Assembly (NCBI GenBank): GCA_032622095.1
Contig: CP136061.1
Coordinates: 97,277,345 to 97,341,344, forward strand
Length of the DNA stretch: 64,000 bases
Direction: 5' to 3'
Source: Siphonodentalium dalli
Lineage: Eukaryota > Mollusca > Scaphopoda > Gadilida > Siphonodentaliidae
The translations under genes were made by a program, and so were the position numbers. The notes under the pieces are model-generated. The model saw only the letters and a list, made by a program, of their open reading frames with translations. It had not been told where the DNA came from and searched no databases. Of this stretch, positions 12,670-26,500 are shown piece by piece; positions within the stretch are counted from its first letter, which is position 1, and every line of letters starts with the position of its first letter.

Positions 12670-15600
12670 GCAGCCTGGGAACACTACATGTATCTTGTTA
12701 GCAGCCTGAGAACACTACATGTATCTTGTTAGCGACCTGAGAACACTACATGTATCTTGTTAGCAGCCTGAGAACACTACATGTATCTTGTTAGCAGCCT
12801 GGGAACACTACATGTATCTTGTTAGCAGCCTGAGAACACTACATGTATCTTGTTAGCTACCTGAGAACACTACATGTATCTTGTTAGCAGCCTGAGAACA
12901 CTACATGTATCTTGTTAGCGACCTGAGAACACTACATGTATCTTGTTAGCAGCCTGAGAACACTACATGTATCTTGTTAGCAGCCTACGTGTATCTTGTT
13001 AGCAGCCTACATGTATCTTGTTAGCAGCCTACGTGTATCTTGTTAGCAGCCTGAGAACACTACATGTATCTTGTTAGCAGCCTACGTGTATCTTGTTAGC
13101 AGCCTGAGAACACTACATGTATCTTGTTAGCAGCCTACGTGTATCTTGTTAGCAGCCTACGTGTATCTTGTTAGCAGCCTGAGAACACTACATGTATCTT
13201 GTTAACAGCCTACGTGTATCTTGTTAGCAGCCTGAGAACACTACATGTATCTTGTTAGCAGCCTACGTGTATCTTGTTAGCAGCCTACGTGTATCTTGTT
13301 AGCAGCCTGAGAACACTACATGTATCTTGTTAGCAGCCTACGTGTATCTTGTTAGCAGCCTGAGAACACTACATGTATCTTGTTAGCAGCCTGAGAACAC
13401 TACATGTATCTTGTTAGCAGCCTGAGAACACTCCATGTATCTTGTTAGCAGCCTACATGTATCTTGTTAGCAGCCTGAGAACACTACATGTATCTTGTTA
13501 GCAGCATACGTGTATCTTGTTAGCAGCCTACGTGTATCTTGTTAGCAGCCTACGTGTATCTTGTTAGCAGCCTGAGAACACTACATGTATCTTGTTAGCA
13601 GCCTGAGAACACTACATGTATCTTGTTAGCAGCCTGAGAACACTACATGTATCTTGTTAGCAGCCTGAGAACACTACATGTATCTTGTTAGCAGCCTGAG
13701 AACACTACATGTATCTTGTTAGCAGCCTACATGTATCTTGTTAGCAGCCTACATGTATCTTGTTAGCAGCCTACATGTATCTTGTTAGCAGCCTGAGAAC
13801 ACTACATGTATCTTGTTAGCAGCCTACGTGTATCTTGTTAGCAGCCTGAGAACACTACATGTATCTTGTTAGCAGCCTGAGAACACTACATGTATCTTGT
13901 TAGCAGCCTGAGAACACTACAAGTATCTTGTTAGCAGCCTACATTTATCTTGTTAGCAGCCTACATGTATCTTGTTAGCAGCCTACATGTATCTTGTTAG
14001 CAGCCTACATGTATCTTGTTAGCAGCCTGAGAACACTACATGTATCTTGTTAGCAGCCTGAGAACACTACATGTATCTTGTTAGCAGCCTGAGAACACTA
14101 CATGTATCTTGTTAGCAGCATACATGTATCTTGTTAGCAGCCTGAGAACACTACATGTATCTTGTTAGCAGCCTGAGAACACTACATGTATCTTGTTAGC
14201 AGCCTGAGAACACTACATGTATCTTGTTAGCAGCCTACGTGTATCTTGTTAGCAGCCTGAGAACACTACATGTATCTTGTTAGCAGCCTACGTGTATCTT
14301 GTTAGTAGCCTACGTGTATCTTGTTAGCAGCCTGCGAACACTACATGTATCTTGTTAGCAGCCTACGTGTATCTTGTTAGCAGCCTACGTGTATCTTGTT
14401 AGCAGCCTACGTGTATCTCGTTAGCAGCCTGAGAACACTACATGTATCTTGTTAGCAGCCTGAGAACACTACATGTATCTTGTTAGCAGCCTGAGAACAC
14501 TACATGTATCTTGTTAGCGACCTGAGAACACTACATGTATCTTGTTAGCAGCCTGAGAACACTACATGTATCTTGTTAGCAGCCTACGTGTATCTTGTTA
14601 GCAGCCTACATGTATCTTGTTAGCAGCCTGAGAACACTACATGTATCTTGTTAGCAGCCTGAGAACACTACATGTATCTTGTTAGCAGCCTGAGAACACT
14701 ACATGTATCTTGTTAGCAGCATACGTGTATCTTGTTAGCAGCCTGAGAACACTACATGTATCTTGTTAGCAGCCTGAGAACACTACATGTATCTTGTTAG
14801 CAGCCTACATGTGTCTTGTTAGCAGCCTACGTGTATCTTGTTAGCAGCCTACGTGTATCTTGTTAGCAGCCTGAGAACACTACATGTATCTTGTTAGCAG
14901 CCTACGTGTATCTTGTTAGCAGCCTACGTGTATCTTGTTAGCAGCCTACGTGTATCTTGTTAGCAGCCTGAGAACACTACATGTATCTTGTTAGCAGCCT
15001 GAGAACACTACATGTATCTTGTTAGCAGCCTGAGAACACTACATGTATCTTGTTAGCAGCCTGGGAACACTACATGTATCTTGTTAGCAGCCTGAGAACA
15101 CTACATGTATCTTGTTAGCTACCTGAGAACACTACATGTATCTTGTTAGCAGCCTGAGAACACTACATGTATCTTGTTAGCAGCCTGGGAACACTACATG
15201 TATCTTGTTAGCAGCCTGAGAACACTACATGTATCTTGTTAGCGACCTGAGAACACTACATGTATCTTGTTAGCAGCCTGAGAACACTACATGTATCTTG
15301 TTAGCGACCTGAGAACACTACATGTATCTTGTTAGCAGCCTGAGAACACTACATGTATCTTGTTAGCAGCCTACGTGTATCTTGTTAGCAGCCTACATGT
15401 ATCTTGTTAGCAGCCTACGTGTATCTTGTTAGCAGCCTGAGAACACTACATGTATCTTGTTAGCAGCCTACGTGTATCTTGTTAGCAGCCTGAGAACACT
15501 ACATGTATCTTGTTAGCAGCCTACGTGTATCTTGTTAGCAGCCTACGTGTATCTTGTTAGCAGCCTGAGAACACTACATGTATCTTGTTAGCAGCCTACG

Positions 15601-18600
15601 TGTATCTTGTTAGCAGCCTGAGAACACTACATGTATCTTGTTAGCAGCCTACGTGTATCTTGTTAGCAGCCTACGTGTATCTTGTTAGCAGCCTGAGAAC
15701 ACTACATGTATCTTGTTAGCAGCCTACGTGTATCTTGTTAGCAGCCTGAGAACACTACATGTATCTTGTTAGCAGCCTGAGAACACTACATGTATCTTGT
15801 TAGCAGCCTGAGAACACTCCATGTATCTTGTTAGCAGCCTACATGTATCTTGTTAGCAGCCTGAGAACACTACATGTATCTTGTTAGCAGCATACGTGTA
15901 TCTTGTTAGCAGCCTACGTGTATCTTGTTAGCAGCCTACGTGTATCTTGTTAGCAGCCTGAGAACACTACATGTATCTTGTTAGCAGCCTGAGAACACTA
16001 CATGTATCTTGTTAGCAGCCTACATGTATCTTGTTAGCAGCCTGAGAACACTACATGTATCTTGCTAGCAGCCTACGTGTATCTTGTTAGCAGCCTGAGA
16101 ACACTACATGTATCTTGTTAGCAGCCTACATGTATCTTGTTAGCAGCCTGAGAACACTACATGTATCTTGTTAGCAGACTGAGAACACTACATGTATCTT
16201 GTTAGCAGCCTGAGAACACTACATGTATCTTGTTAGCAGCCTGAGAACACTACATGTATCTTGTTAGCAGCCTGAGAACACTACATGTATCTTGTTAGCA
16301 GCCTGAGAACACTACATGTATCTTGTTAGCAGCCTGAGAACACTACATGTATCTTGTTAGCAGCCTACATGTATCTTGTTAGCAGCCTGAGAACACTACA
16401 TGTATCTTGTTAGCAGCCTGAGAACACTACATGTATCTTGTTAGCAGCCTGAGAACACTACATGTATCCTGTTAGCAGCCTGAGAACACTACATGTATCT
16501 TGTTAGCAGCCTACATGTATCTTGTTAGCAGCCTGAGAACACTACATGTATCTTGTTAGCAGCCTGAGAACACTACATGTATCTTGTTAGCAGCCTGAGA
16601 ACACTACATGTATCCTGTTAGCAGCCTGAGAACACTACATGTATCTTGTTAGCAGCCTACATGTATCTTGTTAGCAGCCTACATGTATCCTGTTAGCAGC
16701 CTGAGAACACTACATGTATCTTGTTAGCAGCCTGAGAACACTACATGTATCTTGTTAGCAGCCTGAGAACACTACATGTATCCTGTTAGCAGCCTGAGAA
16801 CACTACATGTATCTTGTTAGCAGCCTGAGAACACTACATGTATCCTGTTAGCAGCCTGAGAACACTACATGTATCTTGTTAGCAGCCTACATGTATCCTG
16901 TTAGCAGCCTGAGAACACTACATGTATCTTGTTAGCAGCCTGAGAACACTACATGTATCTTGTTAGCAGCCCGAGAACACTCCATGTATCTTGTTAGCAG
17001 CCTACATGTATCTTGTTAGCAGCCTACATGTATCTTGTTAGCAGCCTACATGTATCTTGTTAGCAGCCTGAGAACACTACATGTATCTTGTTAGCAGCCT
17101 ACATGTATCTTGTTAGCAGCCTGAGAACACTACATGTATCTTGTTAGCAGCCTACATGTATCTTGTTAGCAGCCTGAGAACACTACATGTATCTTGTTAG
17201 CAGCCTACATGTATCTTGTTAGCAGCCTGAGAACACTACATGTATCTTGTTAGCAGCCTACATGTATCTTGTTAGCAGCCTGAGAACACTACATGTATCT
17301 TGTTAGCAGCATGAGAACACTACATGTATCTTGTTAGCAGCCTACGTGTATCTTGTTAGCAGCCTGAGAACACTACATGTATCTTGTTAGCAGCCTGAGA
17401 ACACTACATGTATCTTGTTAGCAGCCTACGTGTATCTTGTTAGCAGCCTGAGAACACTACATGTATCTTATTAGCAGCCTGAGAACACTACATGTATCTT
17501 GTTAGCAGCCTACGTGTATCTTGTTAGCAGCCTGAGAACACTACATGTATCTTGTTAGCAGCCTGAGAACACTACATGTATCTTGTTAGCAGCATGAGAA
17601 CACTACATGTATCTTGTTAGCAGCCTACATGTATCTTGTTAGCAGCCTACGTGTATCTTGTTAGCAGCCTGAGAACACTACATGTATCTTGTTAGCAGCC
17701 TGAGAACACTACATGTATCTTGTTAGCAGCCTACATGTATCTTGTTAGCAGCATGAGAACACTACATGTATCTTGTTAGCAGCCTGAGAACACTACATGT
17801 ATCTTGTTAGCAGCCTACGTGTATCTTGTTAGCAGCCTGAGAACACTACATGTATCTTGTTAGCAGCCTGAGAATACTACATGTATCTTGTTAGCAGCCT
17901 GAGAACACTACATGTATCTTGTTAGCAGCATGAGAACACTACATGTATCTTGTTAGCAGCCTACATGTATCTTGTTAGAAGCCTACGTGTATCTTGTTAG
18001 CAGCCTGAGAACACTACATGTATCTTGTTAGCAGCCTGAGAACACTACATGTATCTTGTTAGCAGCCTGAGAACACTACATGTATCTTGTTAGCAGCATG
18101 AGAACACTACATGTATCTTGTTAGCAGCCTACATGTATCTTGTTAGCAGCCTACGTGTATCTTGTTAGCAGCCTGAGAACACTACATGTATCTTGTTAGC
18201 TGCCTGAGAACACTACATGTATCTTGTTAGCAGCCTACGTGTATCTTGTTAGCAGCCTGAGAACACTACATGTATCTTGTTAGCAGCCTGAGAACACTAC
18301 ATGTATCTTGTTAGCAGCCTGAGAACAATACATGTATCTTGTTAGCAGCATACATGTATCTTGTTAGCAGCCTACATGTATCTTGTTAGCGGCCTACATG
18401 TGTCCTGTTAGCAGCCTGAGAACACTACATGTATCTTGTTAGCAGCCTGAGAACACTACATGTATCTTGTTAGCAGCCTGAGAACACTACATGTATCTTG
18501 TTAACAGCCTGAGAACACTACATGTATCTTGTTAGCAGCATACATGTATCTTGTTAGCAGCCTACATGTATCTTGTTAGCAGCCTACATGTGTCTTGTTA

Positions 18601-20263
18601 GCAGCCTGAGAACACTACATGTATCTTGTTAGCAGCCTGAGAACACTACATGTATCTTGTTAGCAGCCTGAGAACACTACATGTATCTTGTTAGCAGCAT
18701 ACAGGTATCTTGTTAGCAGCCTACATGTATCCTGTTAGCAGCCTGAGAACACTACATGTATCTTGTTAGCAGCCTGAGAACACTATATGTATCTTGTTAG
18801 CAGCCTGAGAACACTACATGTATCTTGTTAGCAGCATGAGAACACTACATGTATCTTGTTAGCAGCATACATGTATCTTGTTAGCAGCCTACATGTATCT
18901 TGTTAGCAGCCTACATGTGTCTTGTTAGCAGCCTGAGAACACTACATGTATCTTGTTAGCAGCCTGAGAACACTACATGTATCTTGTTAGCAGCCTGAGA
19001 ACACTACATGTATCTTGTTAGCAGCATACATGTATCTTGTTAGCAGCCTACATGTATCTTGTTAGCGGCCTACATGTGTCCTGTTAGCAGCCTGAGAACA
19101 CTACATGTATCTTGTTAGCAGCCTGAGAACACTATATGTATCTTGTTAGCAGCCTGAGAACACTACATGTATCTTGTTAGCAGCATGAGAACACTACATG
19201 TATCTTGTTAGCAGCCTACATGTATCTTGTTAGCAGCCTACATGTATCTTGTTAGAAGCCTACATGTATCTTGTTAGCAGCCTACGTGTATCTTGTTAGC
19301 AGCCTACGTGTATCTTGTTAGCAGCCTGAGAACACTACATGTATCTTGTTAGCAGCCTGAGAACACTACATGTGTCTTGTTAGCAGCACGAGAACACTGC
19401 ATGTATCTTGTTAGCAGCCTGAGAACACTACATGTATCTTGTTATCAGCCTACATGTATCTTGTTAGCAGCCTACATGTATCTTGTTAGAATCCTACATG
19501 TATCTTGTTAGCAGCCTACATGTATCTTGTTAGCAGCCGACGTGTATCTCGTTAGCAGCCTACATGTGTCTTGTTAGCATCATGAGAACATTACATGTAT
19601 CTTGTTAGCAGCCTGAGAACACTACATGTATCTTGTTAGCAGCCTGAGAACACTACATGTATCTTGTTAGCAGCATACATGTATCTTGTTAGCAGCATAC
19701 ATGTGTCTTGTTAGCAGCCTGAGAACACTATATGTATCTTGTTAGCAGCCTACATGTATCTTGTTAGCAGCCTAAATGTGTCTTGTTAGCAGCCTGAGAA
19801 CACTACATGTATCTTGTTAGCAGCATGATAACACTACATGTATCTTGTTAGCAGCCTGAGAACACTACATGTATCTTGTTAGCAGCCTGAGAACACTACA
19901 TGTATCTTGTTAGCAGCCTGAGAACACTACATGTATCTTGTTAGCAGCCTGAGAACACTACATGTATCTTGTTAGCAGCCTGAGAACACTACATGTATCT
20001 TGTTAGCAGCCTGAGAACACTACATGTATCTTGTTAGCAGCCTACATGTATCTTGTTAGAAGCCTACATGTATCTTGTTAGCAGCCTACATGTATCTTGT
20101 TAGTAGGCTACGTGTATCTTGTTAGCAGCCTACTTGTGTCTTGTTAGCAGCACGAGAACACTACATGTATCTTGTTAGCAGCCTGAGAACACTACATGTA
20201 TCTTGTTAGCAGCCTGATAACACTATATGTATCTTGTTAGCAGCCTGAGAACACTACATGTAT
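12670..20263. repeat. Segmental duplication, copy 2 (offset 12,669)
   Basis: This is the second copy of 1-7,594, in the same orientation. It follows directly after the TACG-TACG-TACG-L-L-L run that ends near 12,669; the same run precedes 2,387 within the first copy. The right boundary is near 20,263-20,275, where this copy turns to a GCAGCCTAAG monomer and then into the GCGACC-rich domain, while copy 1 continues with plain long monomers. Because neighbouring monomers are so alike, boundaries are good to about one monomer. Confidence 0.93.
17063..17305. repeat. Long-short dimer run, second copy
   Basis: This is the same nine-monomer alternating run as at 4,394-4,636, at the expected 12,669-base offset, again followed by a GCAGCATGAG monomer. 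Confidence 0.92.
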
Positions 20264-21420
20264 CTTGTTAGCAGCCTAAGAACACTACATGTATCTTGTT
20301 AGCAGCCTACATGTATCTTGTTAGCAGCCTGAGAACACTACATGTATCTTGTTAGCAGCCTGAGAACACTACATGTATCTTGTTAGCAGCCTGAGAACAC
20401 TACATGTATCTTGTTAGCAGCCTGAGAACACTACATGTATCTTGTTAGCAGCCTGAGAACACTACATGTATATTGTTAGCAGCCTGAGAACACTACATGT
20501 ATCTTGTTAGCTGCCTAAGAACACTACATGTATATTGTTAGCAGCCTGAGAACACTACATGTATATTGTTAGCAGCCTACATGTGTCTTGTTAGCAGCCT
20601 GAGAACACTACATGTATCTTGTTAGCAGCCTGAGAACACTACATGTATCTTGTTAGCAGCCTACGTGTATCTTGTTAGCGGCACGAGAACACTACATGTA
20701 TCTTGTTAGCAGCCTGAGAACACTACATGTGTCTTGTTAGCAGTCTGAGAACACTACATGTATCTTGTTAGCGACCTGAGAACACTACATGTATCTTGTA
20801 AGCGACCTGAGAACACTACATGTATCTTGTTAGCAGCATGAGAACACTATATGTATCTTGTTAGCGACCTGTGAACACTACATGTATCTTGTTAGCGACC
20901 TGAGAACACTACATGTATCTTGTTAGCAGCCTGAGAACACTACATGTATCTTGTTAGCAGCCTGAGAACACTACAAGTATCTTGTTAGCGACCTGAGAAC
21001 ACTACATGTATCTTGTTAGCAGGCTGAGAACACTACATGTATCTTGTTAGCAGCCTGGGAACACTACATGTATATTGTTAGCAGCCTGAGAACACTACAT
21101 GTATCTTGTTAGCGACCTGTGAACACTACATGTATCTTGTTAGCGACCTGAGAACACTACATGTATCTTGTTAGCGACCTGAGAACACTACATGTATCTT
21201 GTTAGCAGCCTGATAACACTACATGTGTCTTGTTAGCGACCTGAGAACACTACATGTATCTTGTTAGCAGCCTGGGAACACTACATGTATCTTGTTAGCA
21301 GCCTGGGAACACTACATGTATCTTGTTAGCAGCCTGTAAACACTACGTGTATCTTGTTAGCAGCCTGTAAACACTACATGTATCTTGTTAGCGACCTGAG
21401 AACACTACATGTATCTTGTT
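19254..21420. repeat. 2,167-bp tandem duplication, copy 1
   Basis: Unit from the GAAGCC short monomer to the base before its recurrence at about 21,421. Offset 2,167 is constant at four markers: ACTGC near 19,395/21,562; GTAGGC near 20,104/22,271; TGATAACACTATATG at 20,214/22,381; GCTGCCTAAG near 20,511/22,678. Differences seen are single bases, such as CTTGTAAGC near 20,800 here only and an ACGTG short unit where copy 2 has ACATG. The unit joins S-rich sequence to GCGACC-rich sequence, so the tandem duplication creates a second domain boundary inside the array. Confidence 0.93.
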
Positions 21421-23587
21421 AGAAGCCTACATGTATCTTGTTAGCAGCCTACATGTATCTTGTTAGCAGCCTACGTGTATCTTGTTAGCAGCCTGAGAAC
21501 ACTACATGTATCTTGTTAGCAGCCTGAGAACACTACATGTGTCTTGTTAGCAGCACGAGAACACTGCATGTATCTTGTTAGCAGCCTGAGAACACTACAT
21601 GTATCTTGTTATCAGCCTACATGTATCTTGTTAGCAGCCTACATGTATCTTGTTAGAATCCTACATGTATCTTGTTAGCAGCCTACATGTATCTTGTTAG
21701 CAGCCGACGTGTATCTCGTTAGCAGCCTACATGTGTCTTGTTAGCATCATGAGAACACTACATGTATCTTGTTAGCAGCCTGAGAACACTACATGTATCT
21801 TGTTAGCAGCCTGAGAACACTACATGTATCTTGTTAGCAGCATACATGTATCTTGTTAGCAGCATACATGTGTCTTGTTAGCAGCCTGAGAACACTATAT
21901 GTATCTTGTTAGCAGCCTACATGTATCTTGTTAGCAGCCTAAATGTGTCTTGTTAGCAGCCTGAGAACACTACATGTATCTTGTTAGCAGCATGAAAACA
22001 CTACATGTATCTTGTTAGCAGCCTGAGAACACTACATGTATCTTGTTAGCAGCCTGAGAACACTACATGTATCTTGTTAGCAGCCTGAGAACACTACATG
22101 TATCTTGTTAGCAGCCTGAGAACACTACATGTATCTTGTTAGCAGCCTGAGAACACTACATGTATCTTGTTAGCAGCCTGAGAACACTACATGTATCTTG
22201 TTAGCAGCCTACATGTATCTTGTTAGAAGCCTACATGTATCTTGTTAGCAGCCTACATGTATCTTGTTAGTAGGCTACGTGTATCTTGTTAGCAGCCTAC
22301 TTGTGTCTTGTTAGCAGCACGAGAACACTACATGTATCTTGTTAGCAGCCTGAGAACACTACATGTATCTTGTTAGCAGCCTGATAACACTATATGTATC
22401 TTGTTAGCAGCCTGAGAACACTACATGTATCTTGTTAGCAGCCTAAGAACACTACATGTATCTTGTTAGCAGCCTACATGTATCTTGTTAGCAGCCTGAG
22501 AACACTACATGTATCTTGTTAGCAGCCTGAGAACACTACATGTATCTTGTTAGCAGCCTGAGAACACTACATGTATCTTGTTAGCAGCCTGAGAACACTA
22601 CATGTATCTTGTTAGCAGCCTGAGAACACTACATGTATATTGTTAGCAGCCTGAGAACACTACATGTATCTTGTTAGCTGCCTAAGAACACTACATGTAT
22701 ATTGTTAGCAGCCTGAGAACACTACATGTATATTGTTAGCAGCCTACATGTGTCTTGTTAGCAGCCTGAGAACACTACATGTATCTTGTTAGCAGCCTGA
22801 GAACACTACATGTATCTTGTTAGCAGCCTACGTGTATCTTGTTAGCGGCACGAGAACACTACATGTATCTTGTTAGCAGCCTGAGAACACTACATGTGTC
22901 TTGTTAGCAGTCTGAGAACACTACATGTATCTTGTTAGCGACCTGAGAACACTACATGTATCTTGTTAGCGACCTGAGAACACTACATGTATCTTGTTAG
23001 CAGCATGAGAACACTATATGTATCTTGTTAGCGACCTGTGAACACTACATGTATCTTGTTAGCGACCTGAGAACACTACATGTATCTTGTTAGCAGCCTG
23101 AGAACACTACATGTATCTTGTTAGCAGCCTGAGAACACTACAAGTATCTTGTTAGCGACCTGAGAACACTACATGTATCTTGTTAGCAGGCTGAGAACAC
23201 TACATGTATCTTGTTAGCAGCCTGGGAACACTACATGTATATTGTTAGCAGCCTGAGAACACTACATGTATCTTGTTAGCGACCTGTGAACACTACATGT
23301 ATCTTGTTAGCGACCTGAGAACACTACATGTATCTTGTTAGCGACCTGAGAACACTACATGTATCTTGTTAGCAGCCTGATAACACTACATGTGTCTTGT
23401 TAGCGACCTGAGAACACTACATGTATCTTGTTAGCAGCCTGGGAACACTACATGTATCTTGTTAGCAGCCTGGGAACACTACATGTATCTTGTTAGCAGC
23501 CTGTAAACACTACGTGTATCTTGTTAGCAGCCTGTAAACACTACATGTATCTTGTTAGCGACCTGAGAACACTACATGTATCTTGTT
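21421..23587. repeat. 2,167-bp tandem duplication, copy 2
   Basis: Direct head-to-tail continuation of the preceding unit. It ends near 23,587, where copy 1 would restart with GAAGCC but this copy goes on with a TGTGAAC monomer. That continuation matches 38,583 and after, which suggests copy 2 retains the ancestral right-hand neighbour. Confidence 0.93.
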
Positions 23588-23588
23588 A

Positions 23589-26500
23589 GCAGCCTGTGAA
23601 CACTACATGTATCTTGTTAGCAGCCTGAGAACACTACATGTATATTGTTAGCAGCCTGAGAACACTACATGTATCTTGTTAGCGACCTGAGAACACTACA
23701 TGTATCTTGTTAGCAGCCTGAGAACACTACATGTATCTTGTTAGCAGCCTGAGAACACTACATGTATCTTGTTAGCAGCATACATGTATCTTGTTAGCAG
23801 CCTACATGTATCATGTTAGCAGCATGAGAACACTACATGTGTCTTGTTAGCAGTCTGAGAACACTACATGTATCTAGTTAGCGACCTGAGAACACTACAT
23901 GTATATTGTTAGCGACCTGAGAACACTACATGTATATTGTTAGCAGCATGAGAACACTATAATGTATCTTGTTAGCGACCTGTGAACACTACATGTATCT
24001 TGTTAGCGACCTGAGAACACTACATGTATCTTGTTAGCGACCTGAGAACACTACATGTATCTTGTTAGCAGCCTGATAACACTACATGTGTCTTGTTAGC
24101 GACCTGAGAACACTACATGTATCTTGTTAGCAGCCTGGGAACACTACATGTATCTTGTTAGCAGCCTGGGAACAATACATGTATCTTGTTAGCAGCCTGT
24201 GAACACTACATGTATCTTGTTAGCAGCCTGTAAACACTACAATTATCTAGTTAGCGACCTGATAACACTACATGTATCTTGTTAGCAGCCTGTGAACACT
24301 ACATGTATCTTGTTAGCAGCCTGAGAACACTACATGTATATTGTTAGCAGCCTGATAACACTACATGTATCTTGTTAGCGACCTGAGAACACTACATGTA
24401 TCTTGTTAGCAGCCTGAGAACACTACATGTATCTTGTTAGCAGCCTGAGAACACTACATGTATCTTGTTAGCAGCATACATGTATCTTGTTAGCAGCCTA
24501 CATGTATCATGTTAGAAGCCTGAGAACACTACATGTGTCTTGTTAGCAGTCTGAGAACACTACATGTATCTTGTTAGCGACCTGAGAACACTACATGTAT
24601 CTTGTTAGCGACCTGAGAACACTACATGTATCTTGTTAGCAGCATGAGAACACTATAATGTATCTTGTTAGCGACCTGTGAACACTACATGTATCTTGTT
24701 ATCGACCTGAGAACACTACATGTATCTTGTTAGCGACCTGAGAACACTACATGTATATTGTTAGCAGCCTGAGAACACTACATGTATCTTGTTAGCGACC
24801 TGTGAACACTACATGTATCTTGTTAGCGACCTGAGAACACTACATATATCTTGTTAGCGACCTGAGAACACTACATGTATCTTGTTAGCAGCCTGATAAC
24901 ACTACATGTATCTTGTTAGGAGCCTGGGAACACTACATGTATCTTGTTACCGACCTGAGAACACTACATGTATCTTGTTAGCAGCCTGAGAACACTACAT
25001 ATATCTTGTTAGCAGCCTGGGAACACTACATGTATATTGTTAGCAGCCTGAGAACACTACATGTATCTTGTTAGCGACCTGTGAACACTACATGTATCTT
25101 GTTAGCGACCTGAGAACACTACATGTATCTTGTTAGCGACCTGAGAACACTACATGTATCTTGTTAGCAGCCTGATAACACTACATGTATCTTCTTAGCG
25201 ACCTGAGAACACTACATGTATCTTGTTAGGAGCCTGGGAAGACTACATGTATCTTGTTAGCAGCCTGGGAACACTACATGTATCTTGTTAGCAGCCTGGG
25301 AACACTACATGTATCTTGTTAGCAGCCTGTGAACACTACATGTATCGTGTTAGCAGCCTGTGAACATTACATGTATCTTGTTAGCGAGCTGAGAACACTA
25401 CATGTATCTTGTTAGCAGCCTGTGAACACTACATGTATCTCGTTAGCAGCCTGAGAACACTACATGTATATTGTTAGCAGCCTGAGAACACTACATGTAT
25501 CTTGTTAGCGACCTGAGAACACTACATGTATCTTGTTAGCAGCCTGAGAACACTACATGTATCTTGTTAGCAGCCTGAGAACACTACATGTATCTTGTTA
25601 ACAGCATACATGTATCTTGTTAGCAGCCTACATGTATCTTGTTAGCAGCCTGGGAACACTACATGTATCTTGTTAGCAGCCTGTGAACACTACATGTATC
25701 GTGTTAGCAGCCTGTGAACACTACATGTATCTTGTTAGCGAGCTGAGAACACTACATGTATCTTGTTAGCAGCCTGTGAACACTATATGTATCTCGTTAG
25801 CAGCCTGAGAACACTACATGTATATTGTTAGCAGCCTGAGAACACTACATGTATCTTGTTAGCGACCTGAGAACACTACATGTATCTTGTTAGCAGGCTG
25901 AGAACACTACATGTATCTTGTTAGCAGCCTGGGAACACTACATGTATATTGTTAGCAGCCTGAGAACACTACATGTATCTTGTTAGCGACCTGTGAACAC
26001 TACAAGTATCTTGTTAGCGACCTGAGAACACTACATGTATCTTGTTAGCGACCTGAGAACACTACATGTATCTTGTTAGCAGCCTGATAACACTACATGT
26101 GTCTTGTTAGCGACCTGAGAACACTACATGTATCTTGTTAGCAGCCTGGGAACACTACATGTATCTTGTTAGCAGCCTGGGAACACTACATGTATCTTGT
26201 TAGCAGCCTGTGAACACTACGTGTATCATGTTAGCAGCCTGTAAACACTACATGTATCTTGTTAGCGACCTGAGAACACTACATGTATCTTGTTAGCAGC
26301 CTGTGAACACTACATGTATCTTGTTAGCAGCCTGAGAACACTACATGTATATTGTTAGCAGCCTGAGAACACTACATGTATCTTGTTAGCGACCTGAGAA
26401 CACTACATGTATCTTGTTAGCAGCCTGAGAACACTACATGTATCTTGTTAGCAGCCTGAGAACAATACATGTATCTTGTTAGCAGCATACATGTATCTTG

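Larger units (their letters stand above)
1..20263. repeat. Array domain 1: mixed long/short monomers, GCAGCC type
   Basis: In this stretch 31-bp and 22-bp monomers are freely mixed and nearly all begin GCAGCC. GCGACC monomers are rare (for example at 64, 250, 1849, 2574, 2636, 9079 and their duplicated partners), and GCTACC is rarer still. Short monomers come in two kinds, ACATG and ACGTG. The TATATTG ending and the TATAATG 32-bp form, common further on, were not seen before about 20.4 kb. The domain consists of two near-identical halves (offset 12,669) separated by a related but less ordered segment at about 7.6-12.67 kb. Confidence 0.9.

Noticed and set aside
24910-24930. TTAGG telomere-like motif in GTTAGGAGCC monomers
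   Set aside because: Single occurrences caused by a C-to-G change at the monomer start; never tandem, so not telomeric or interstitial telomere sequence.
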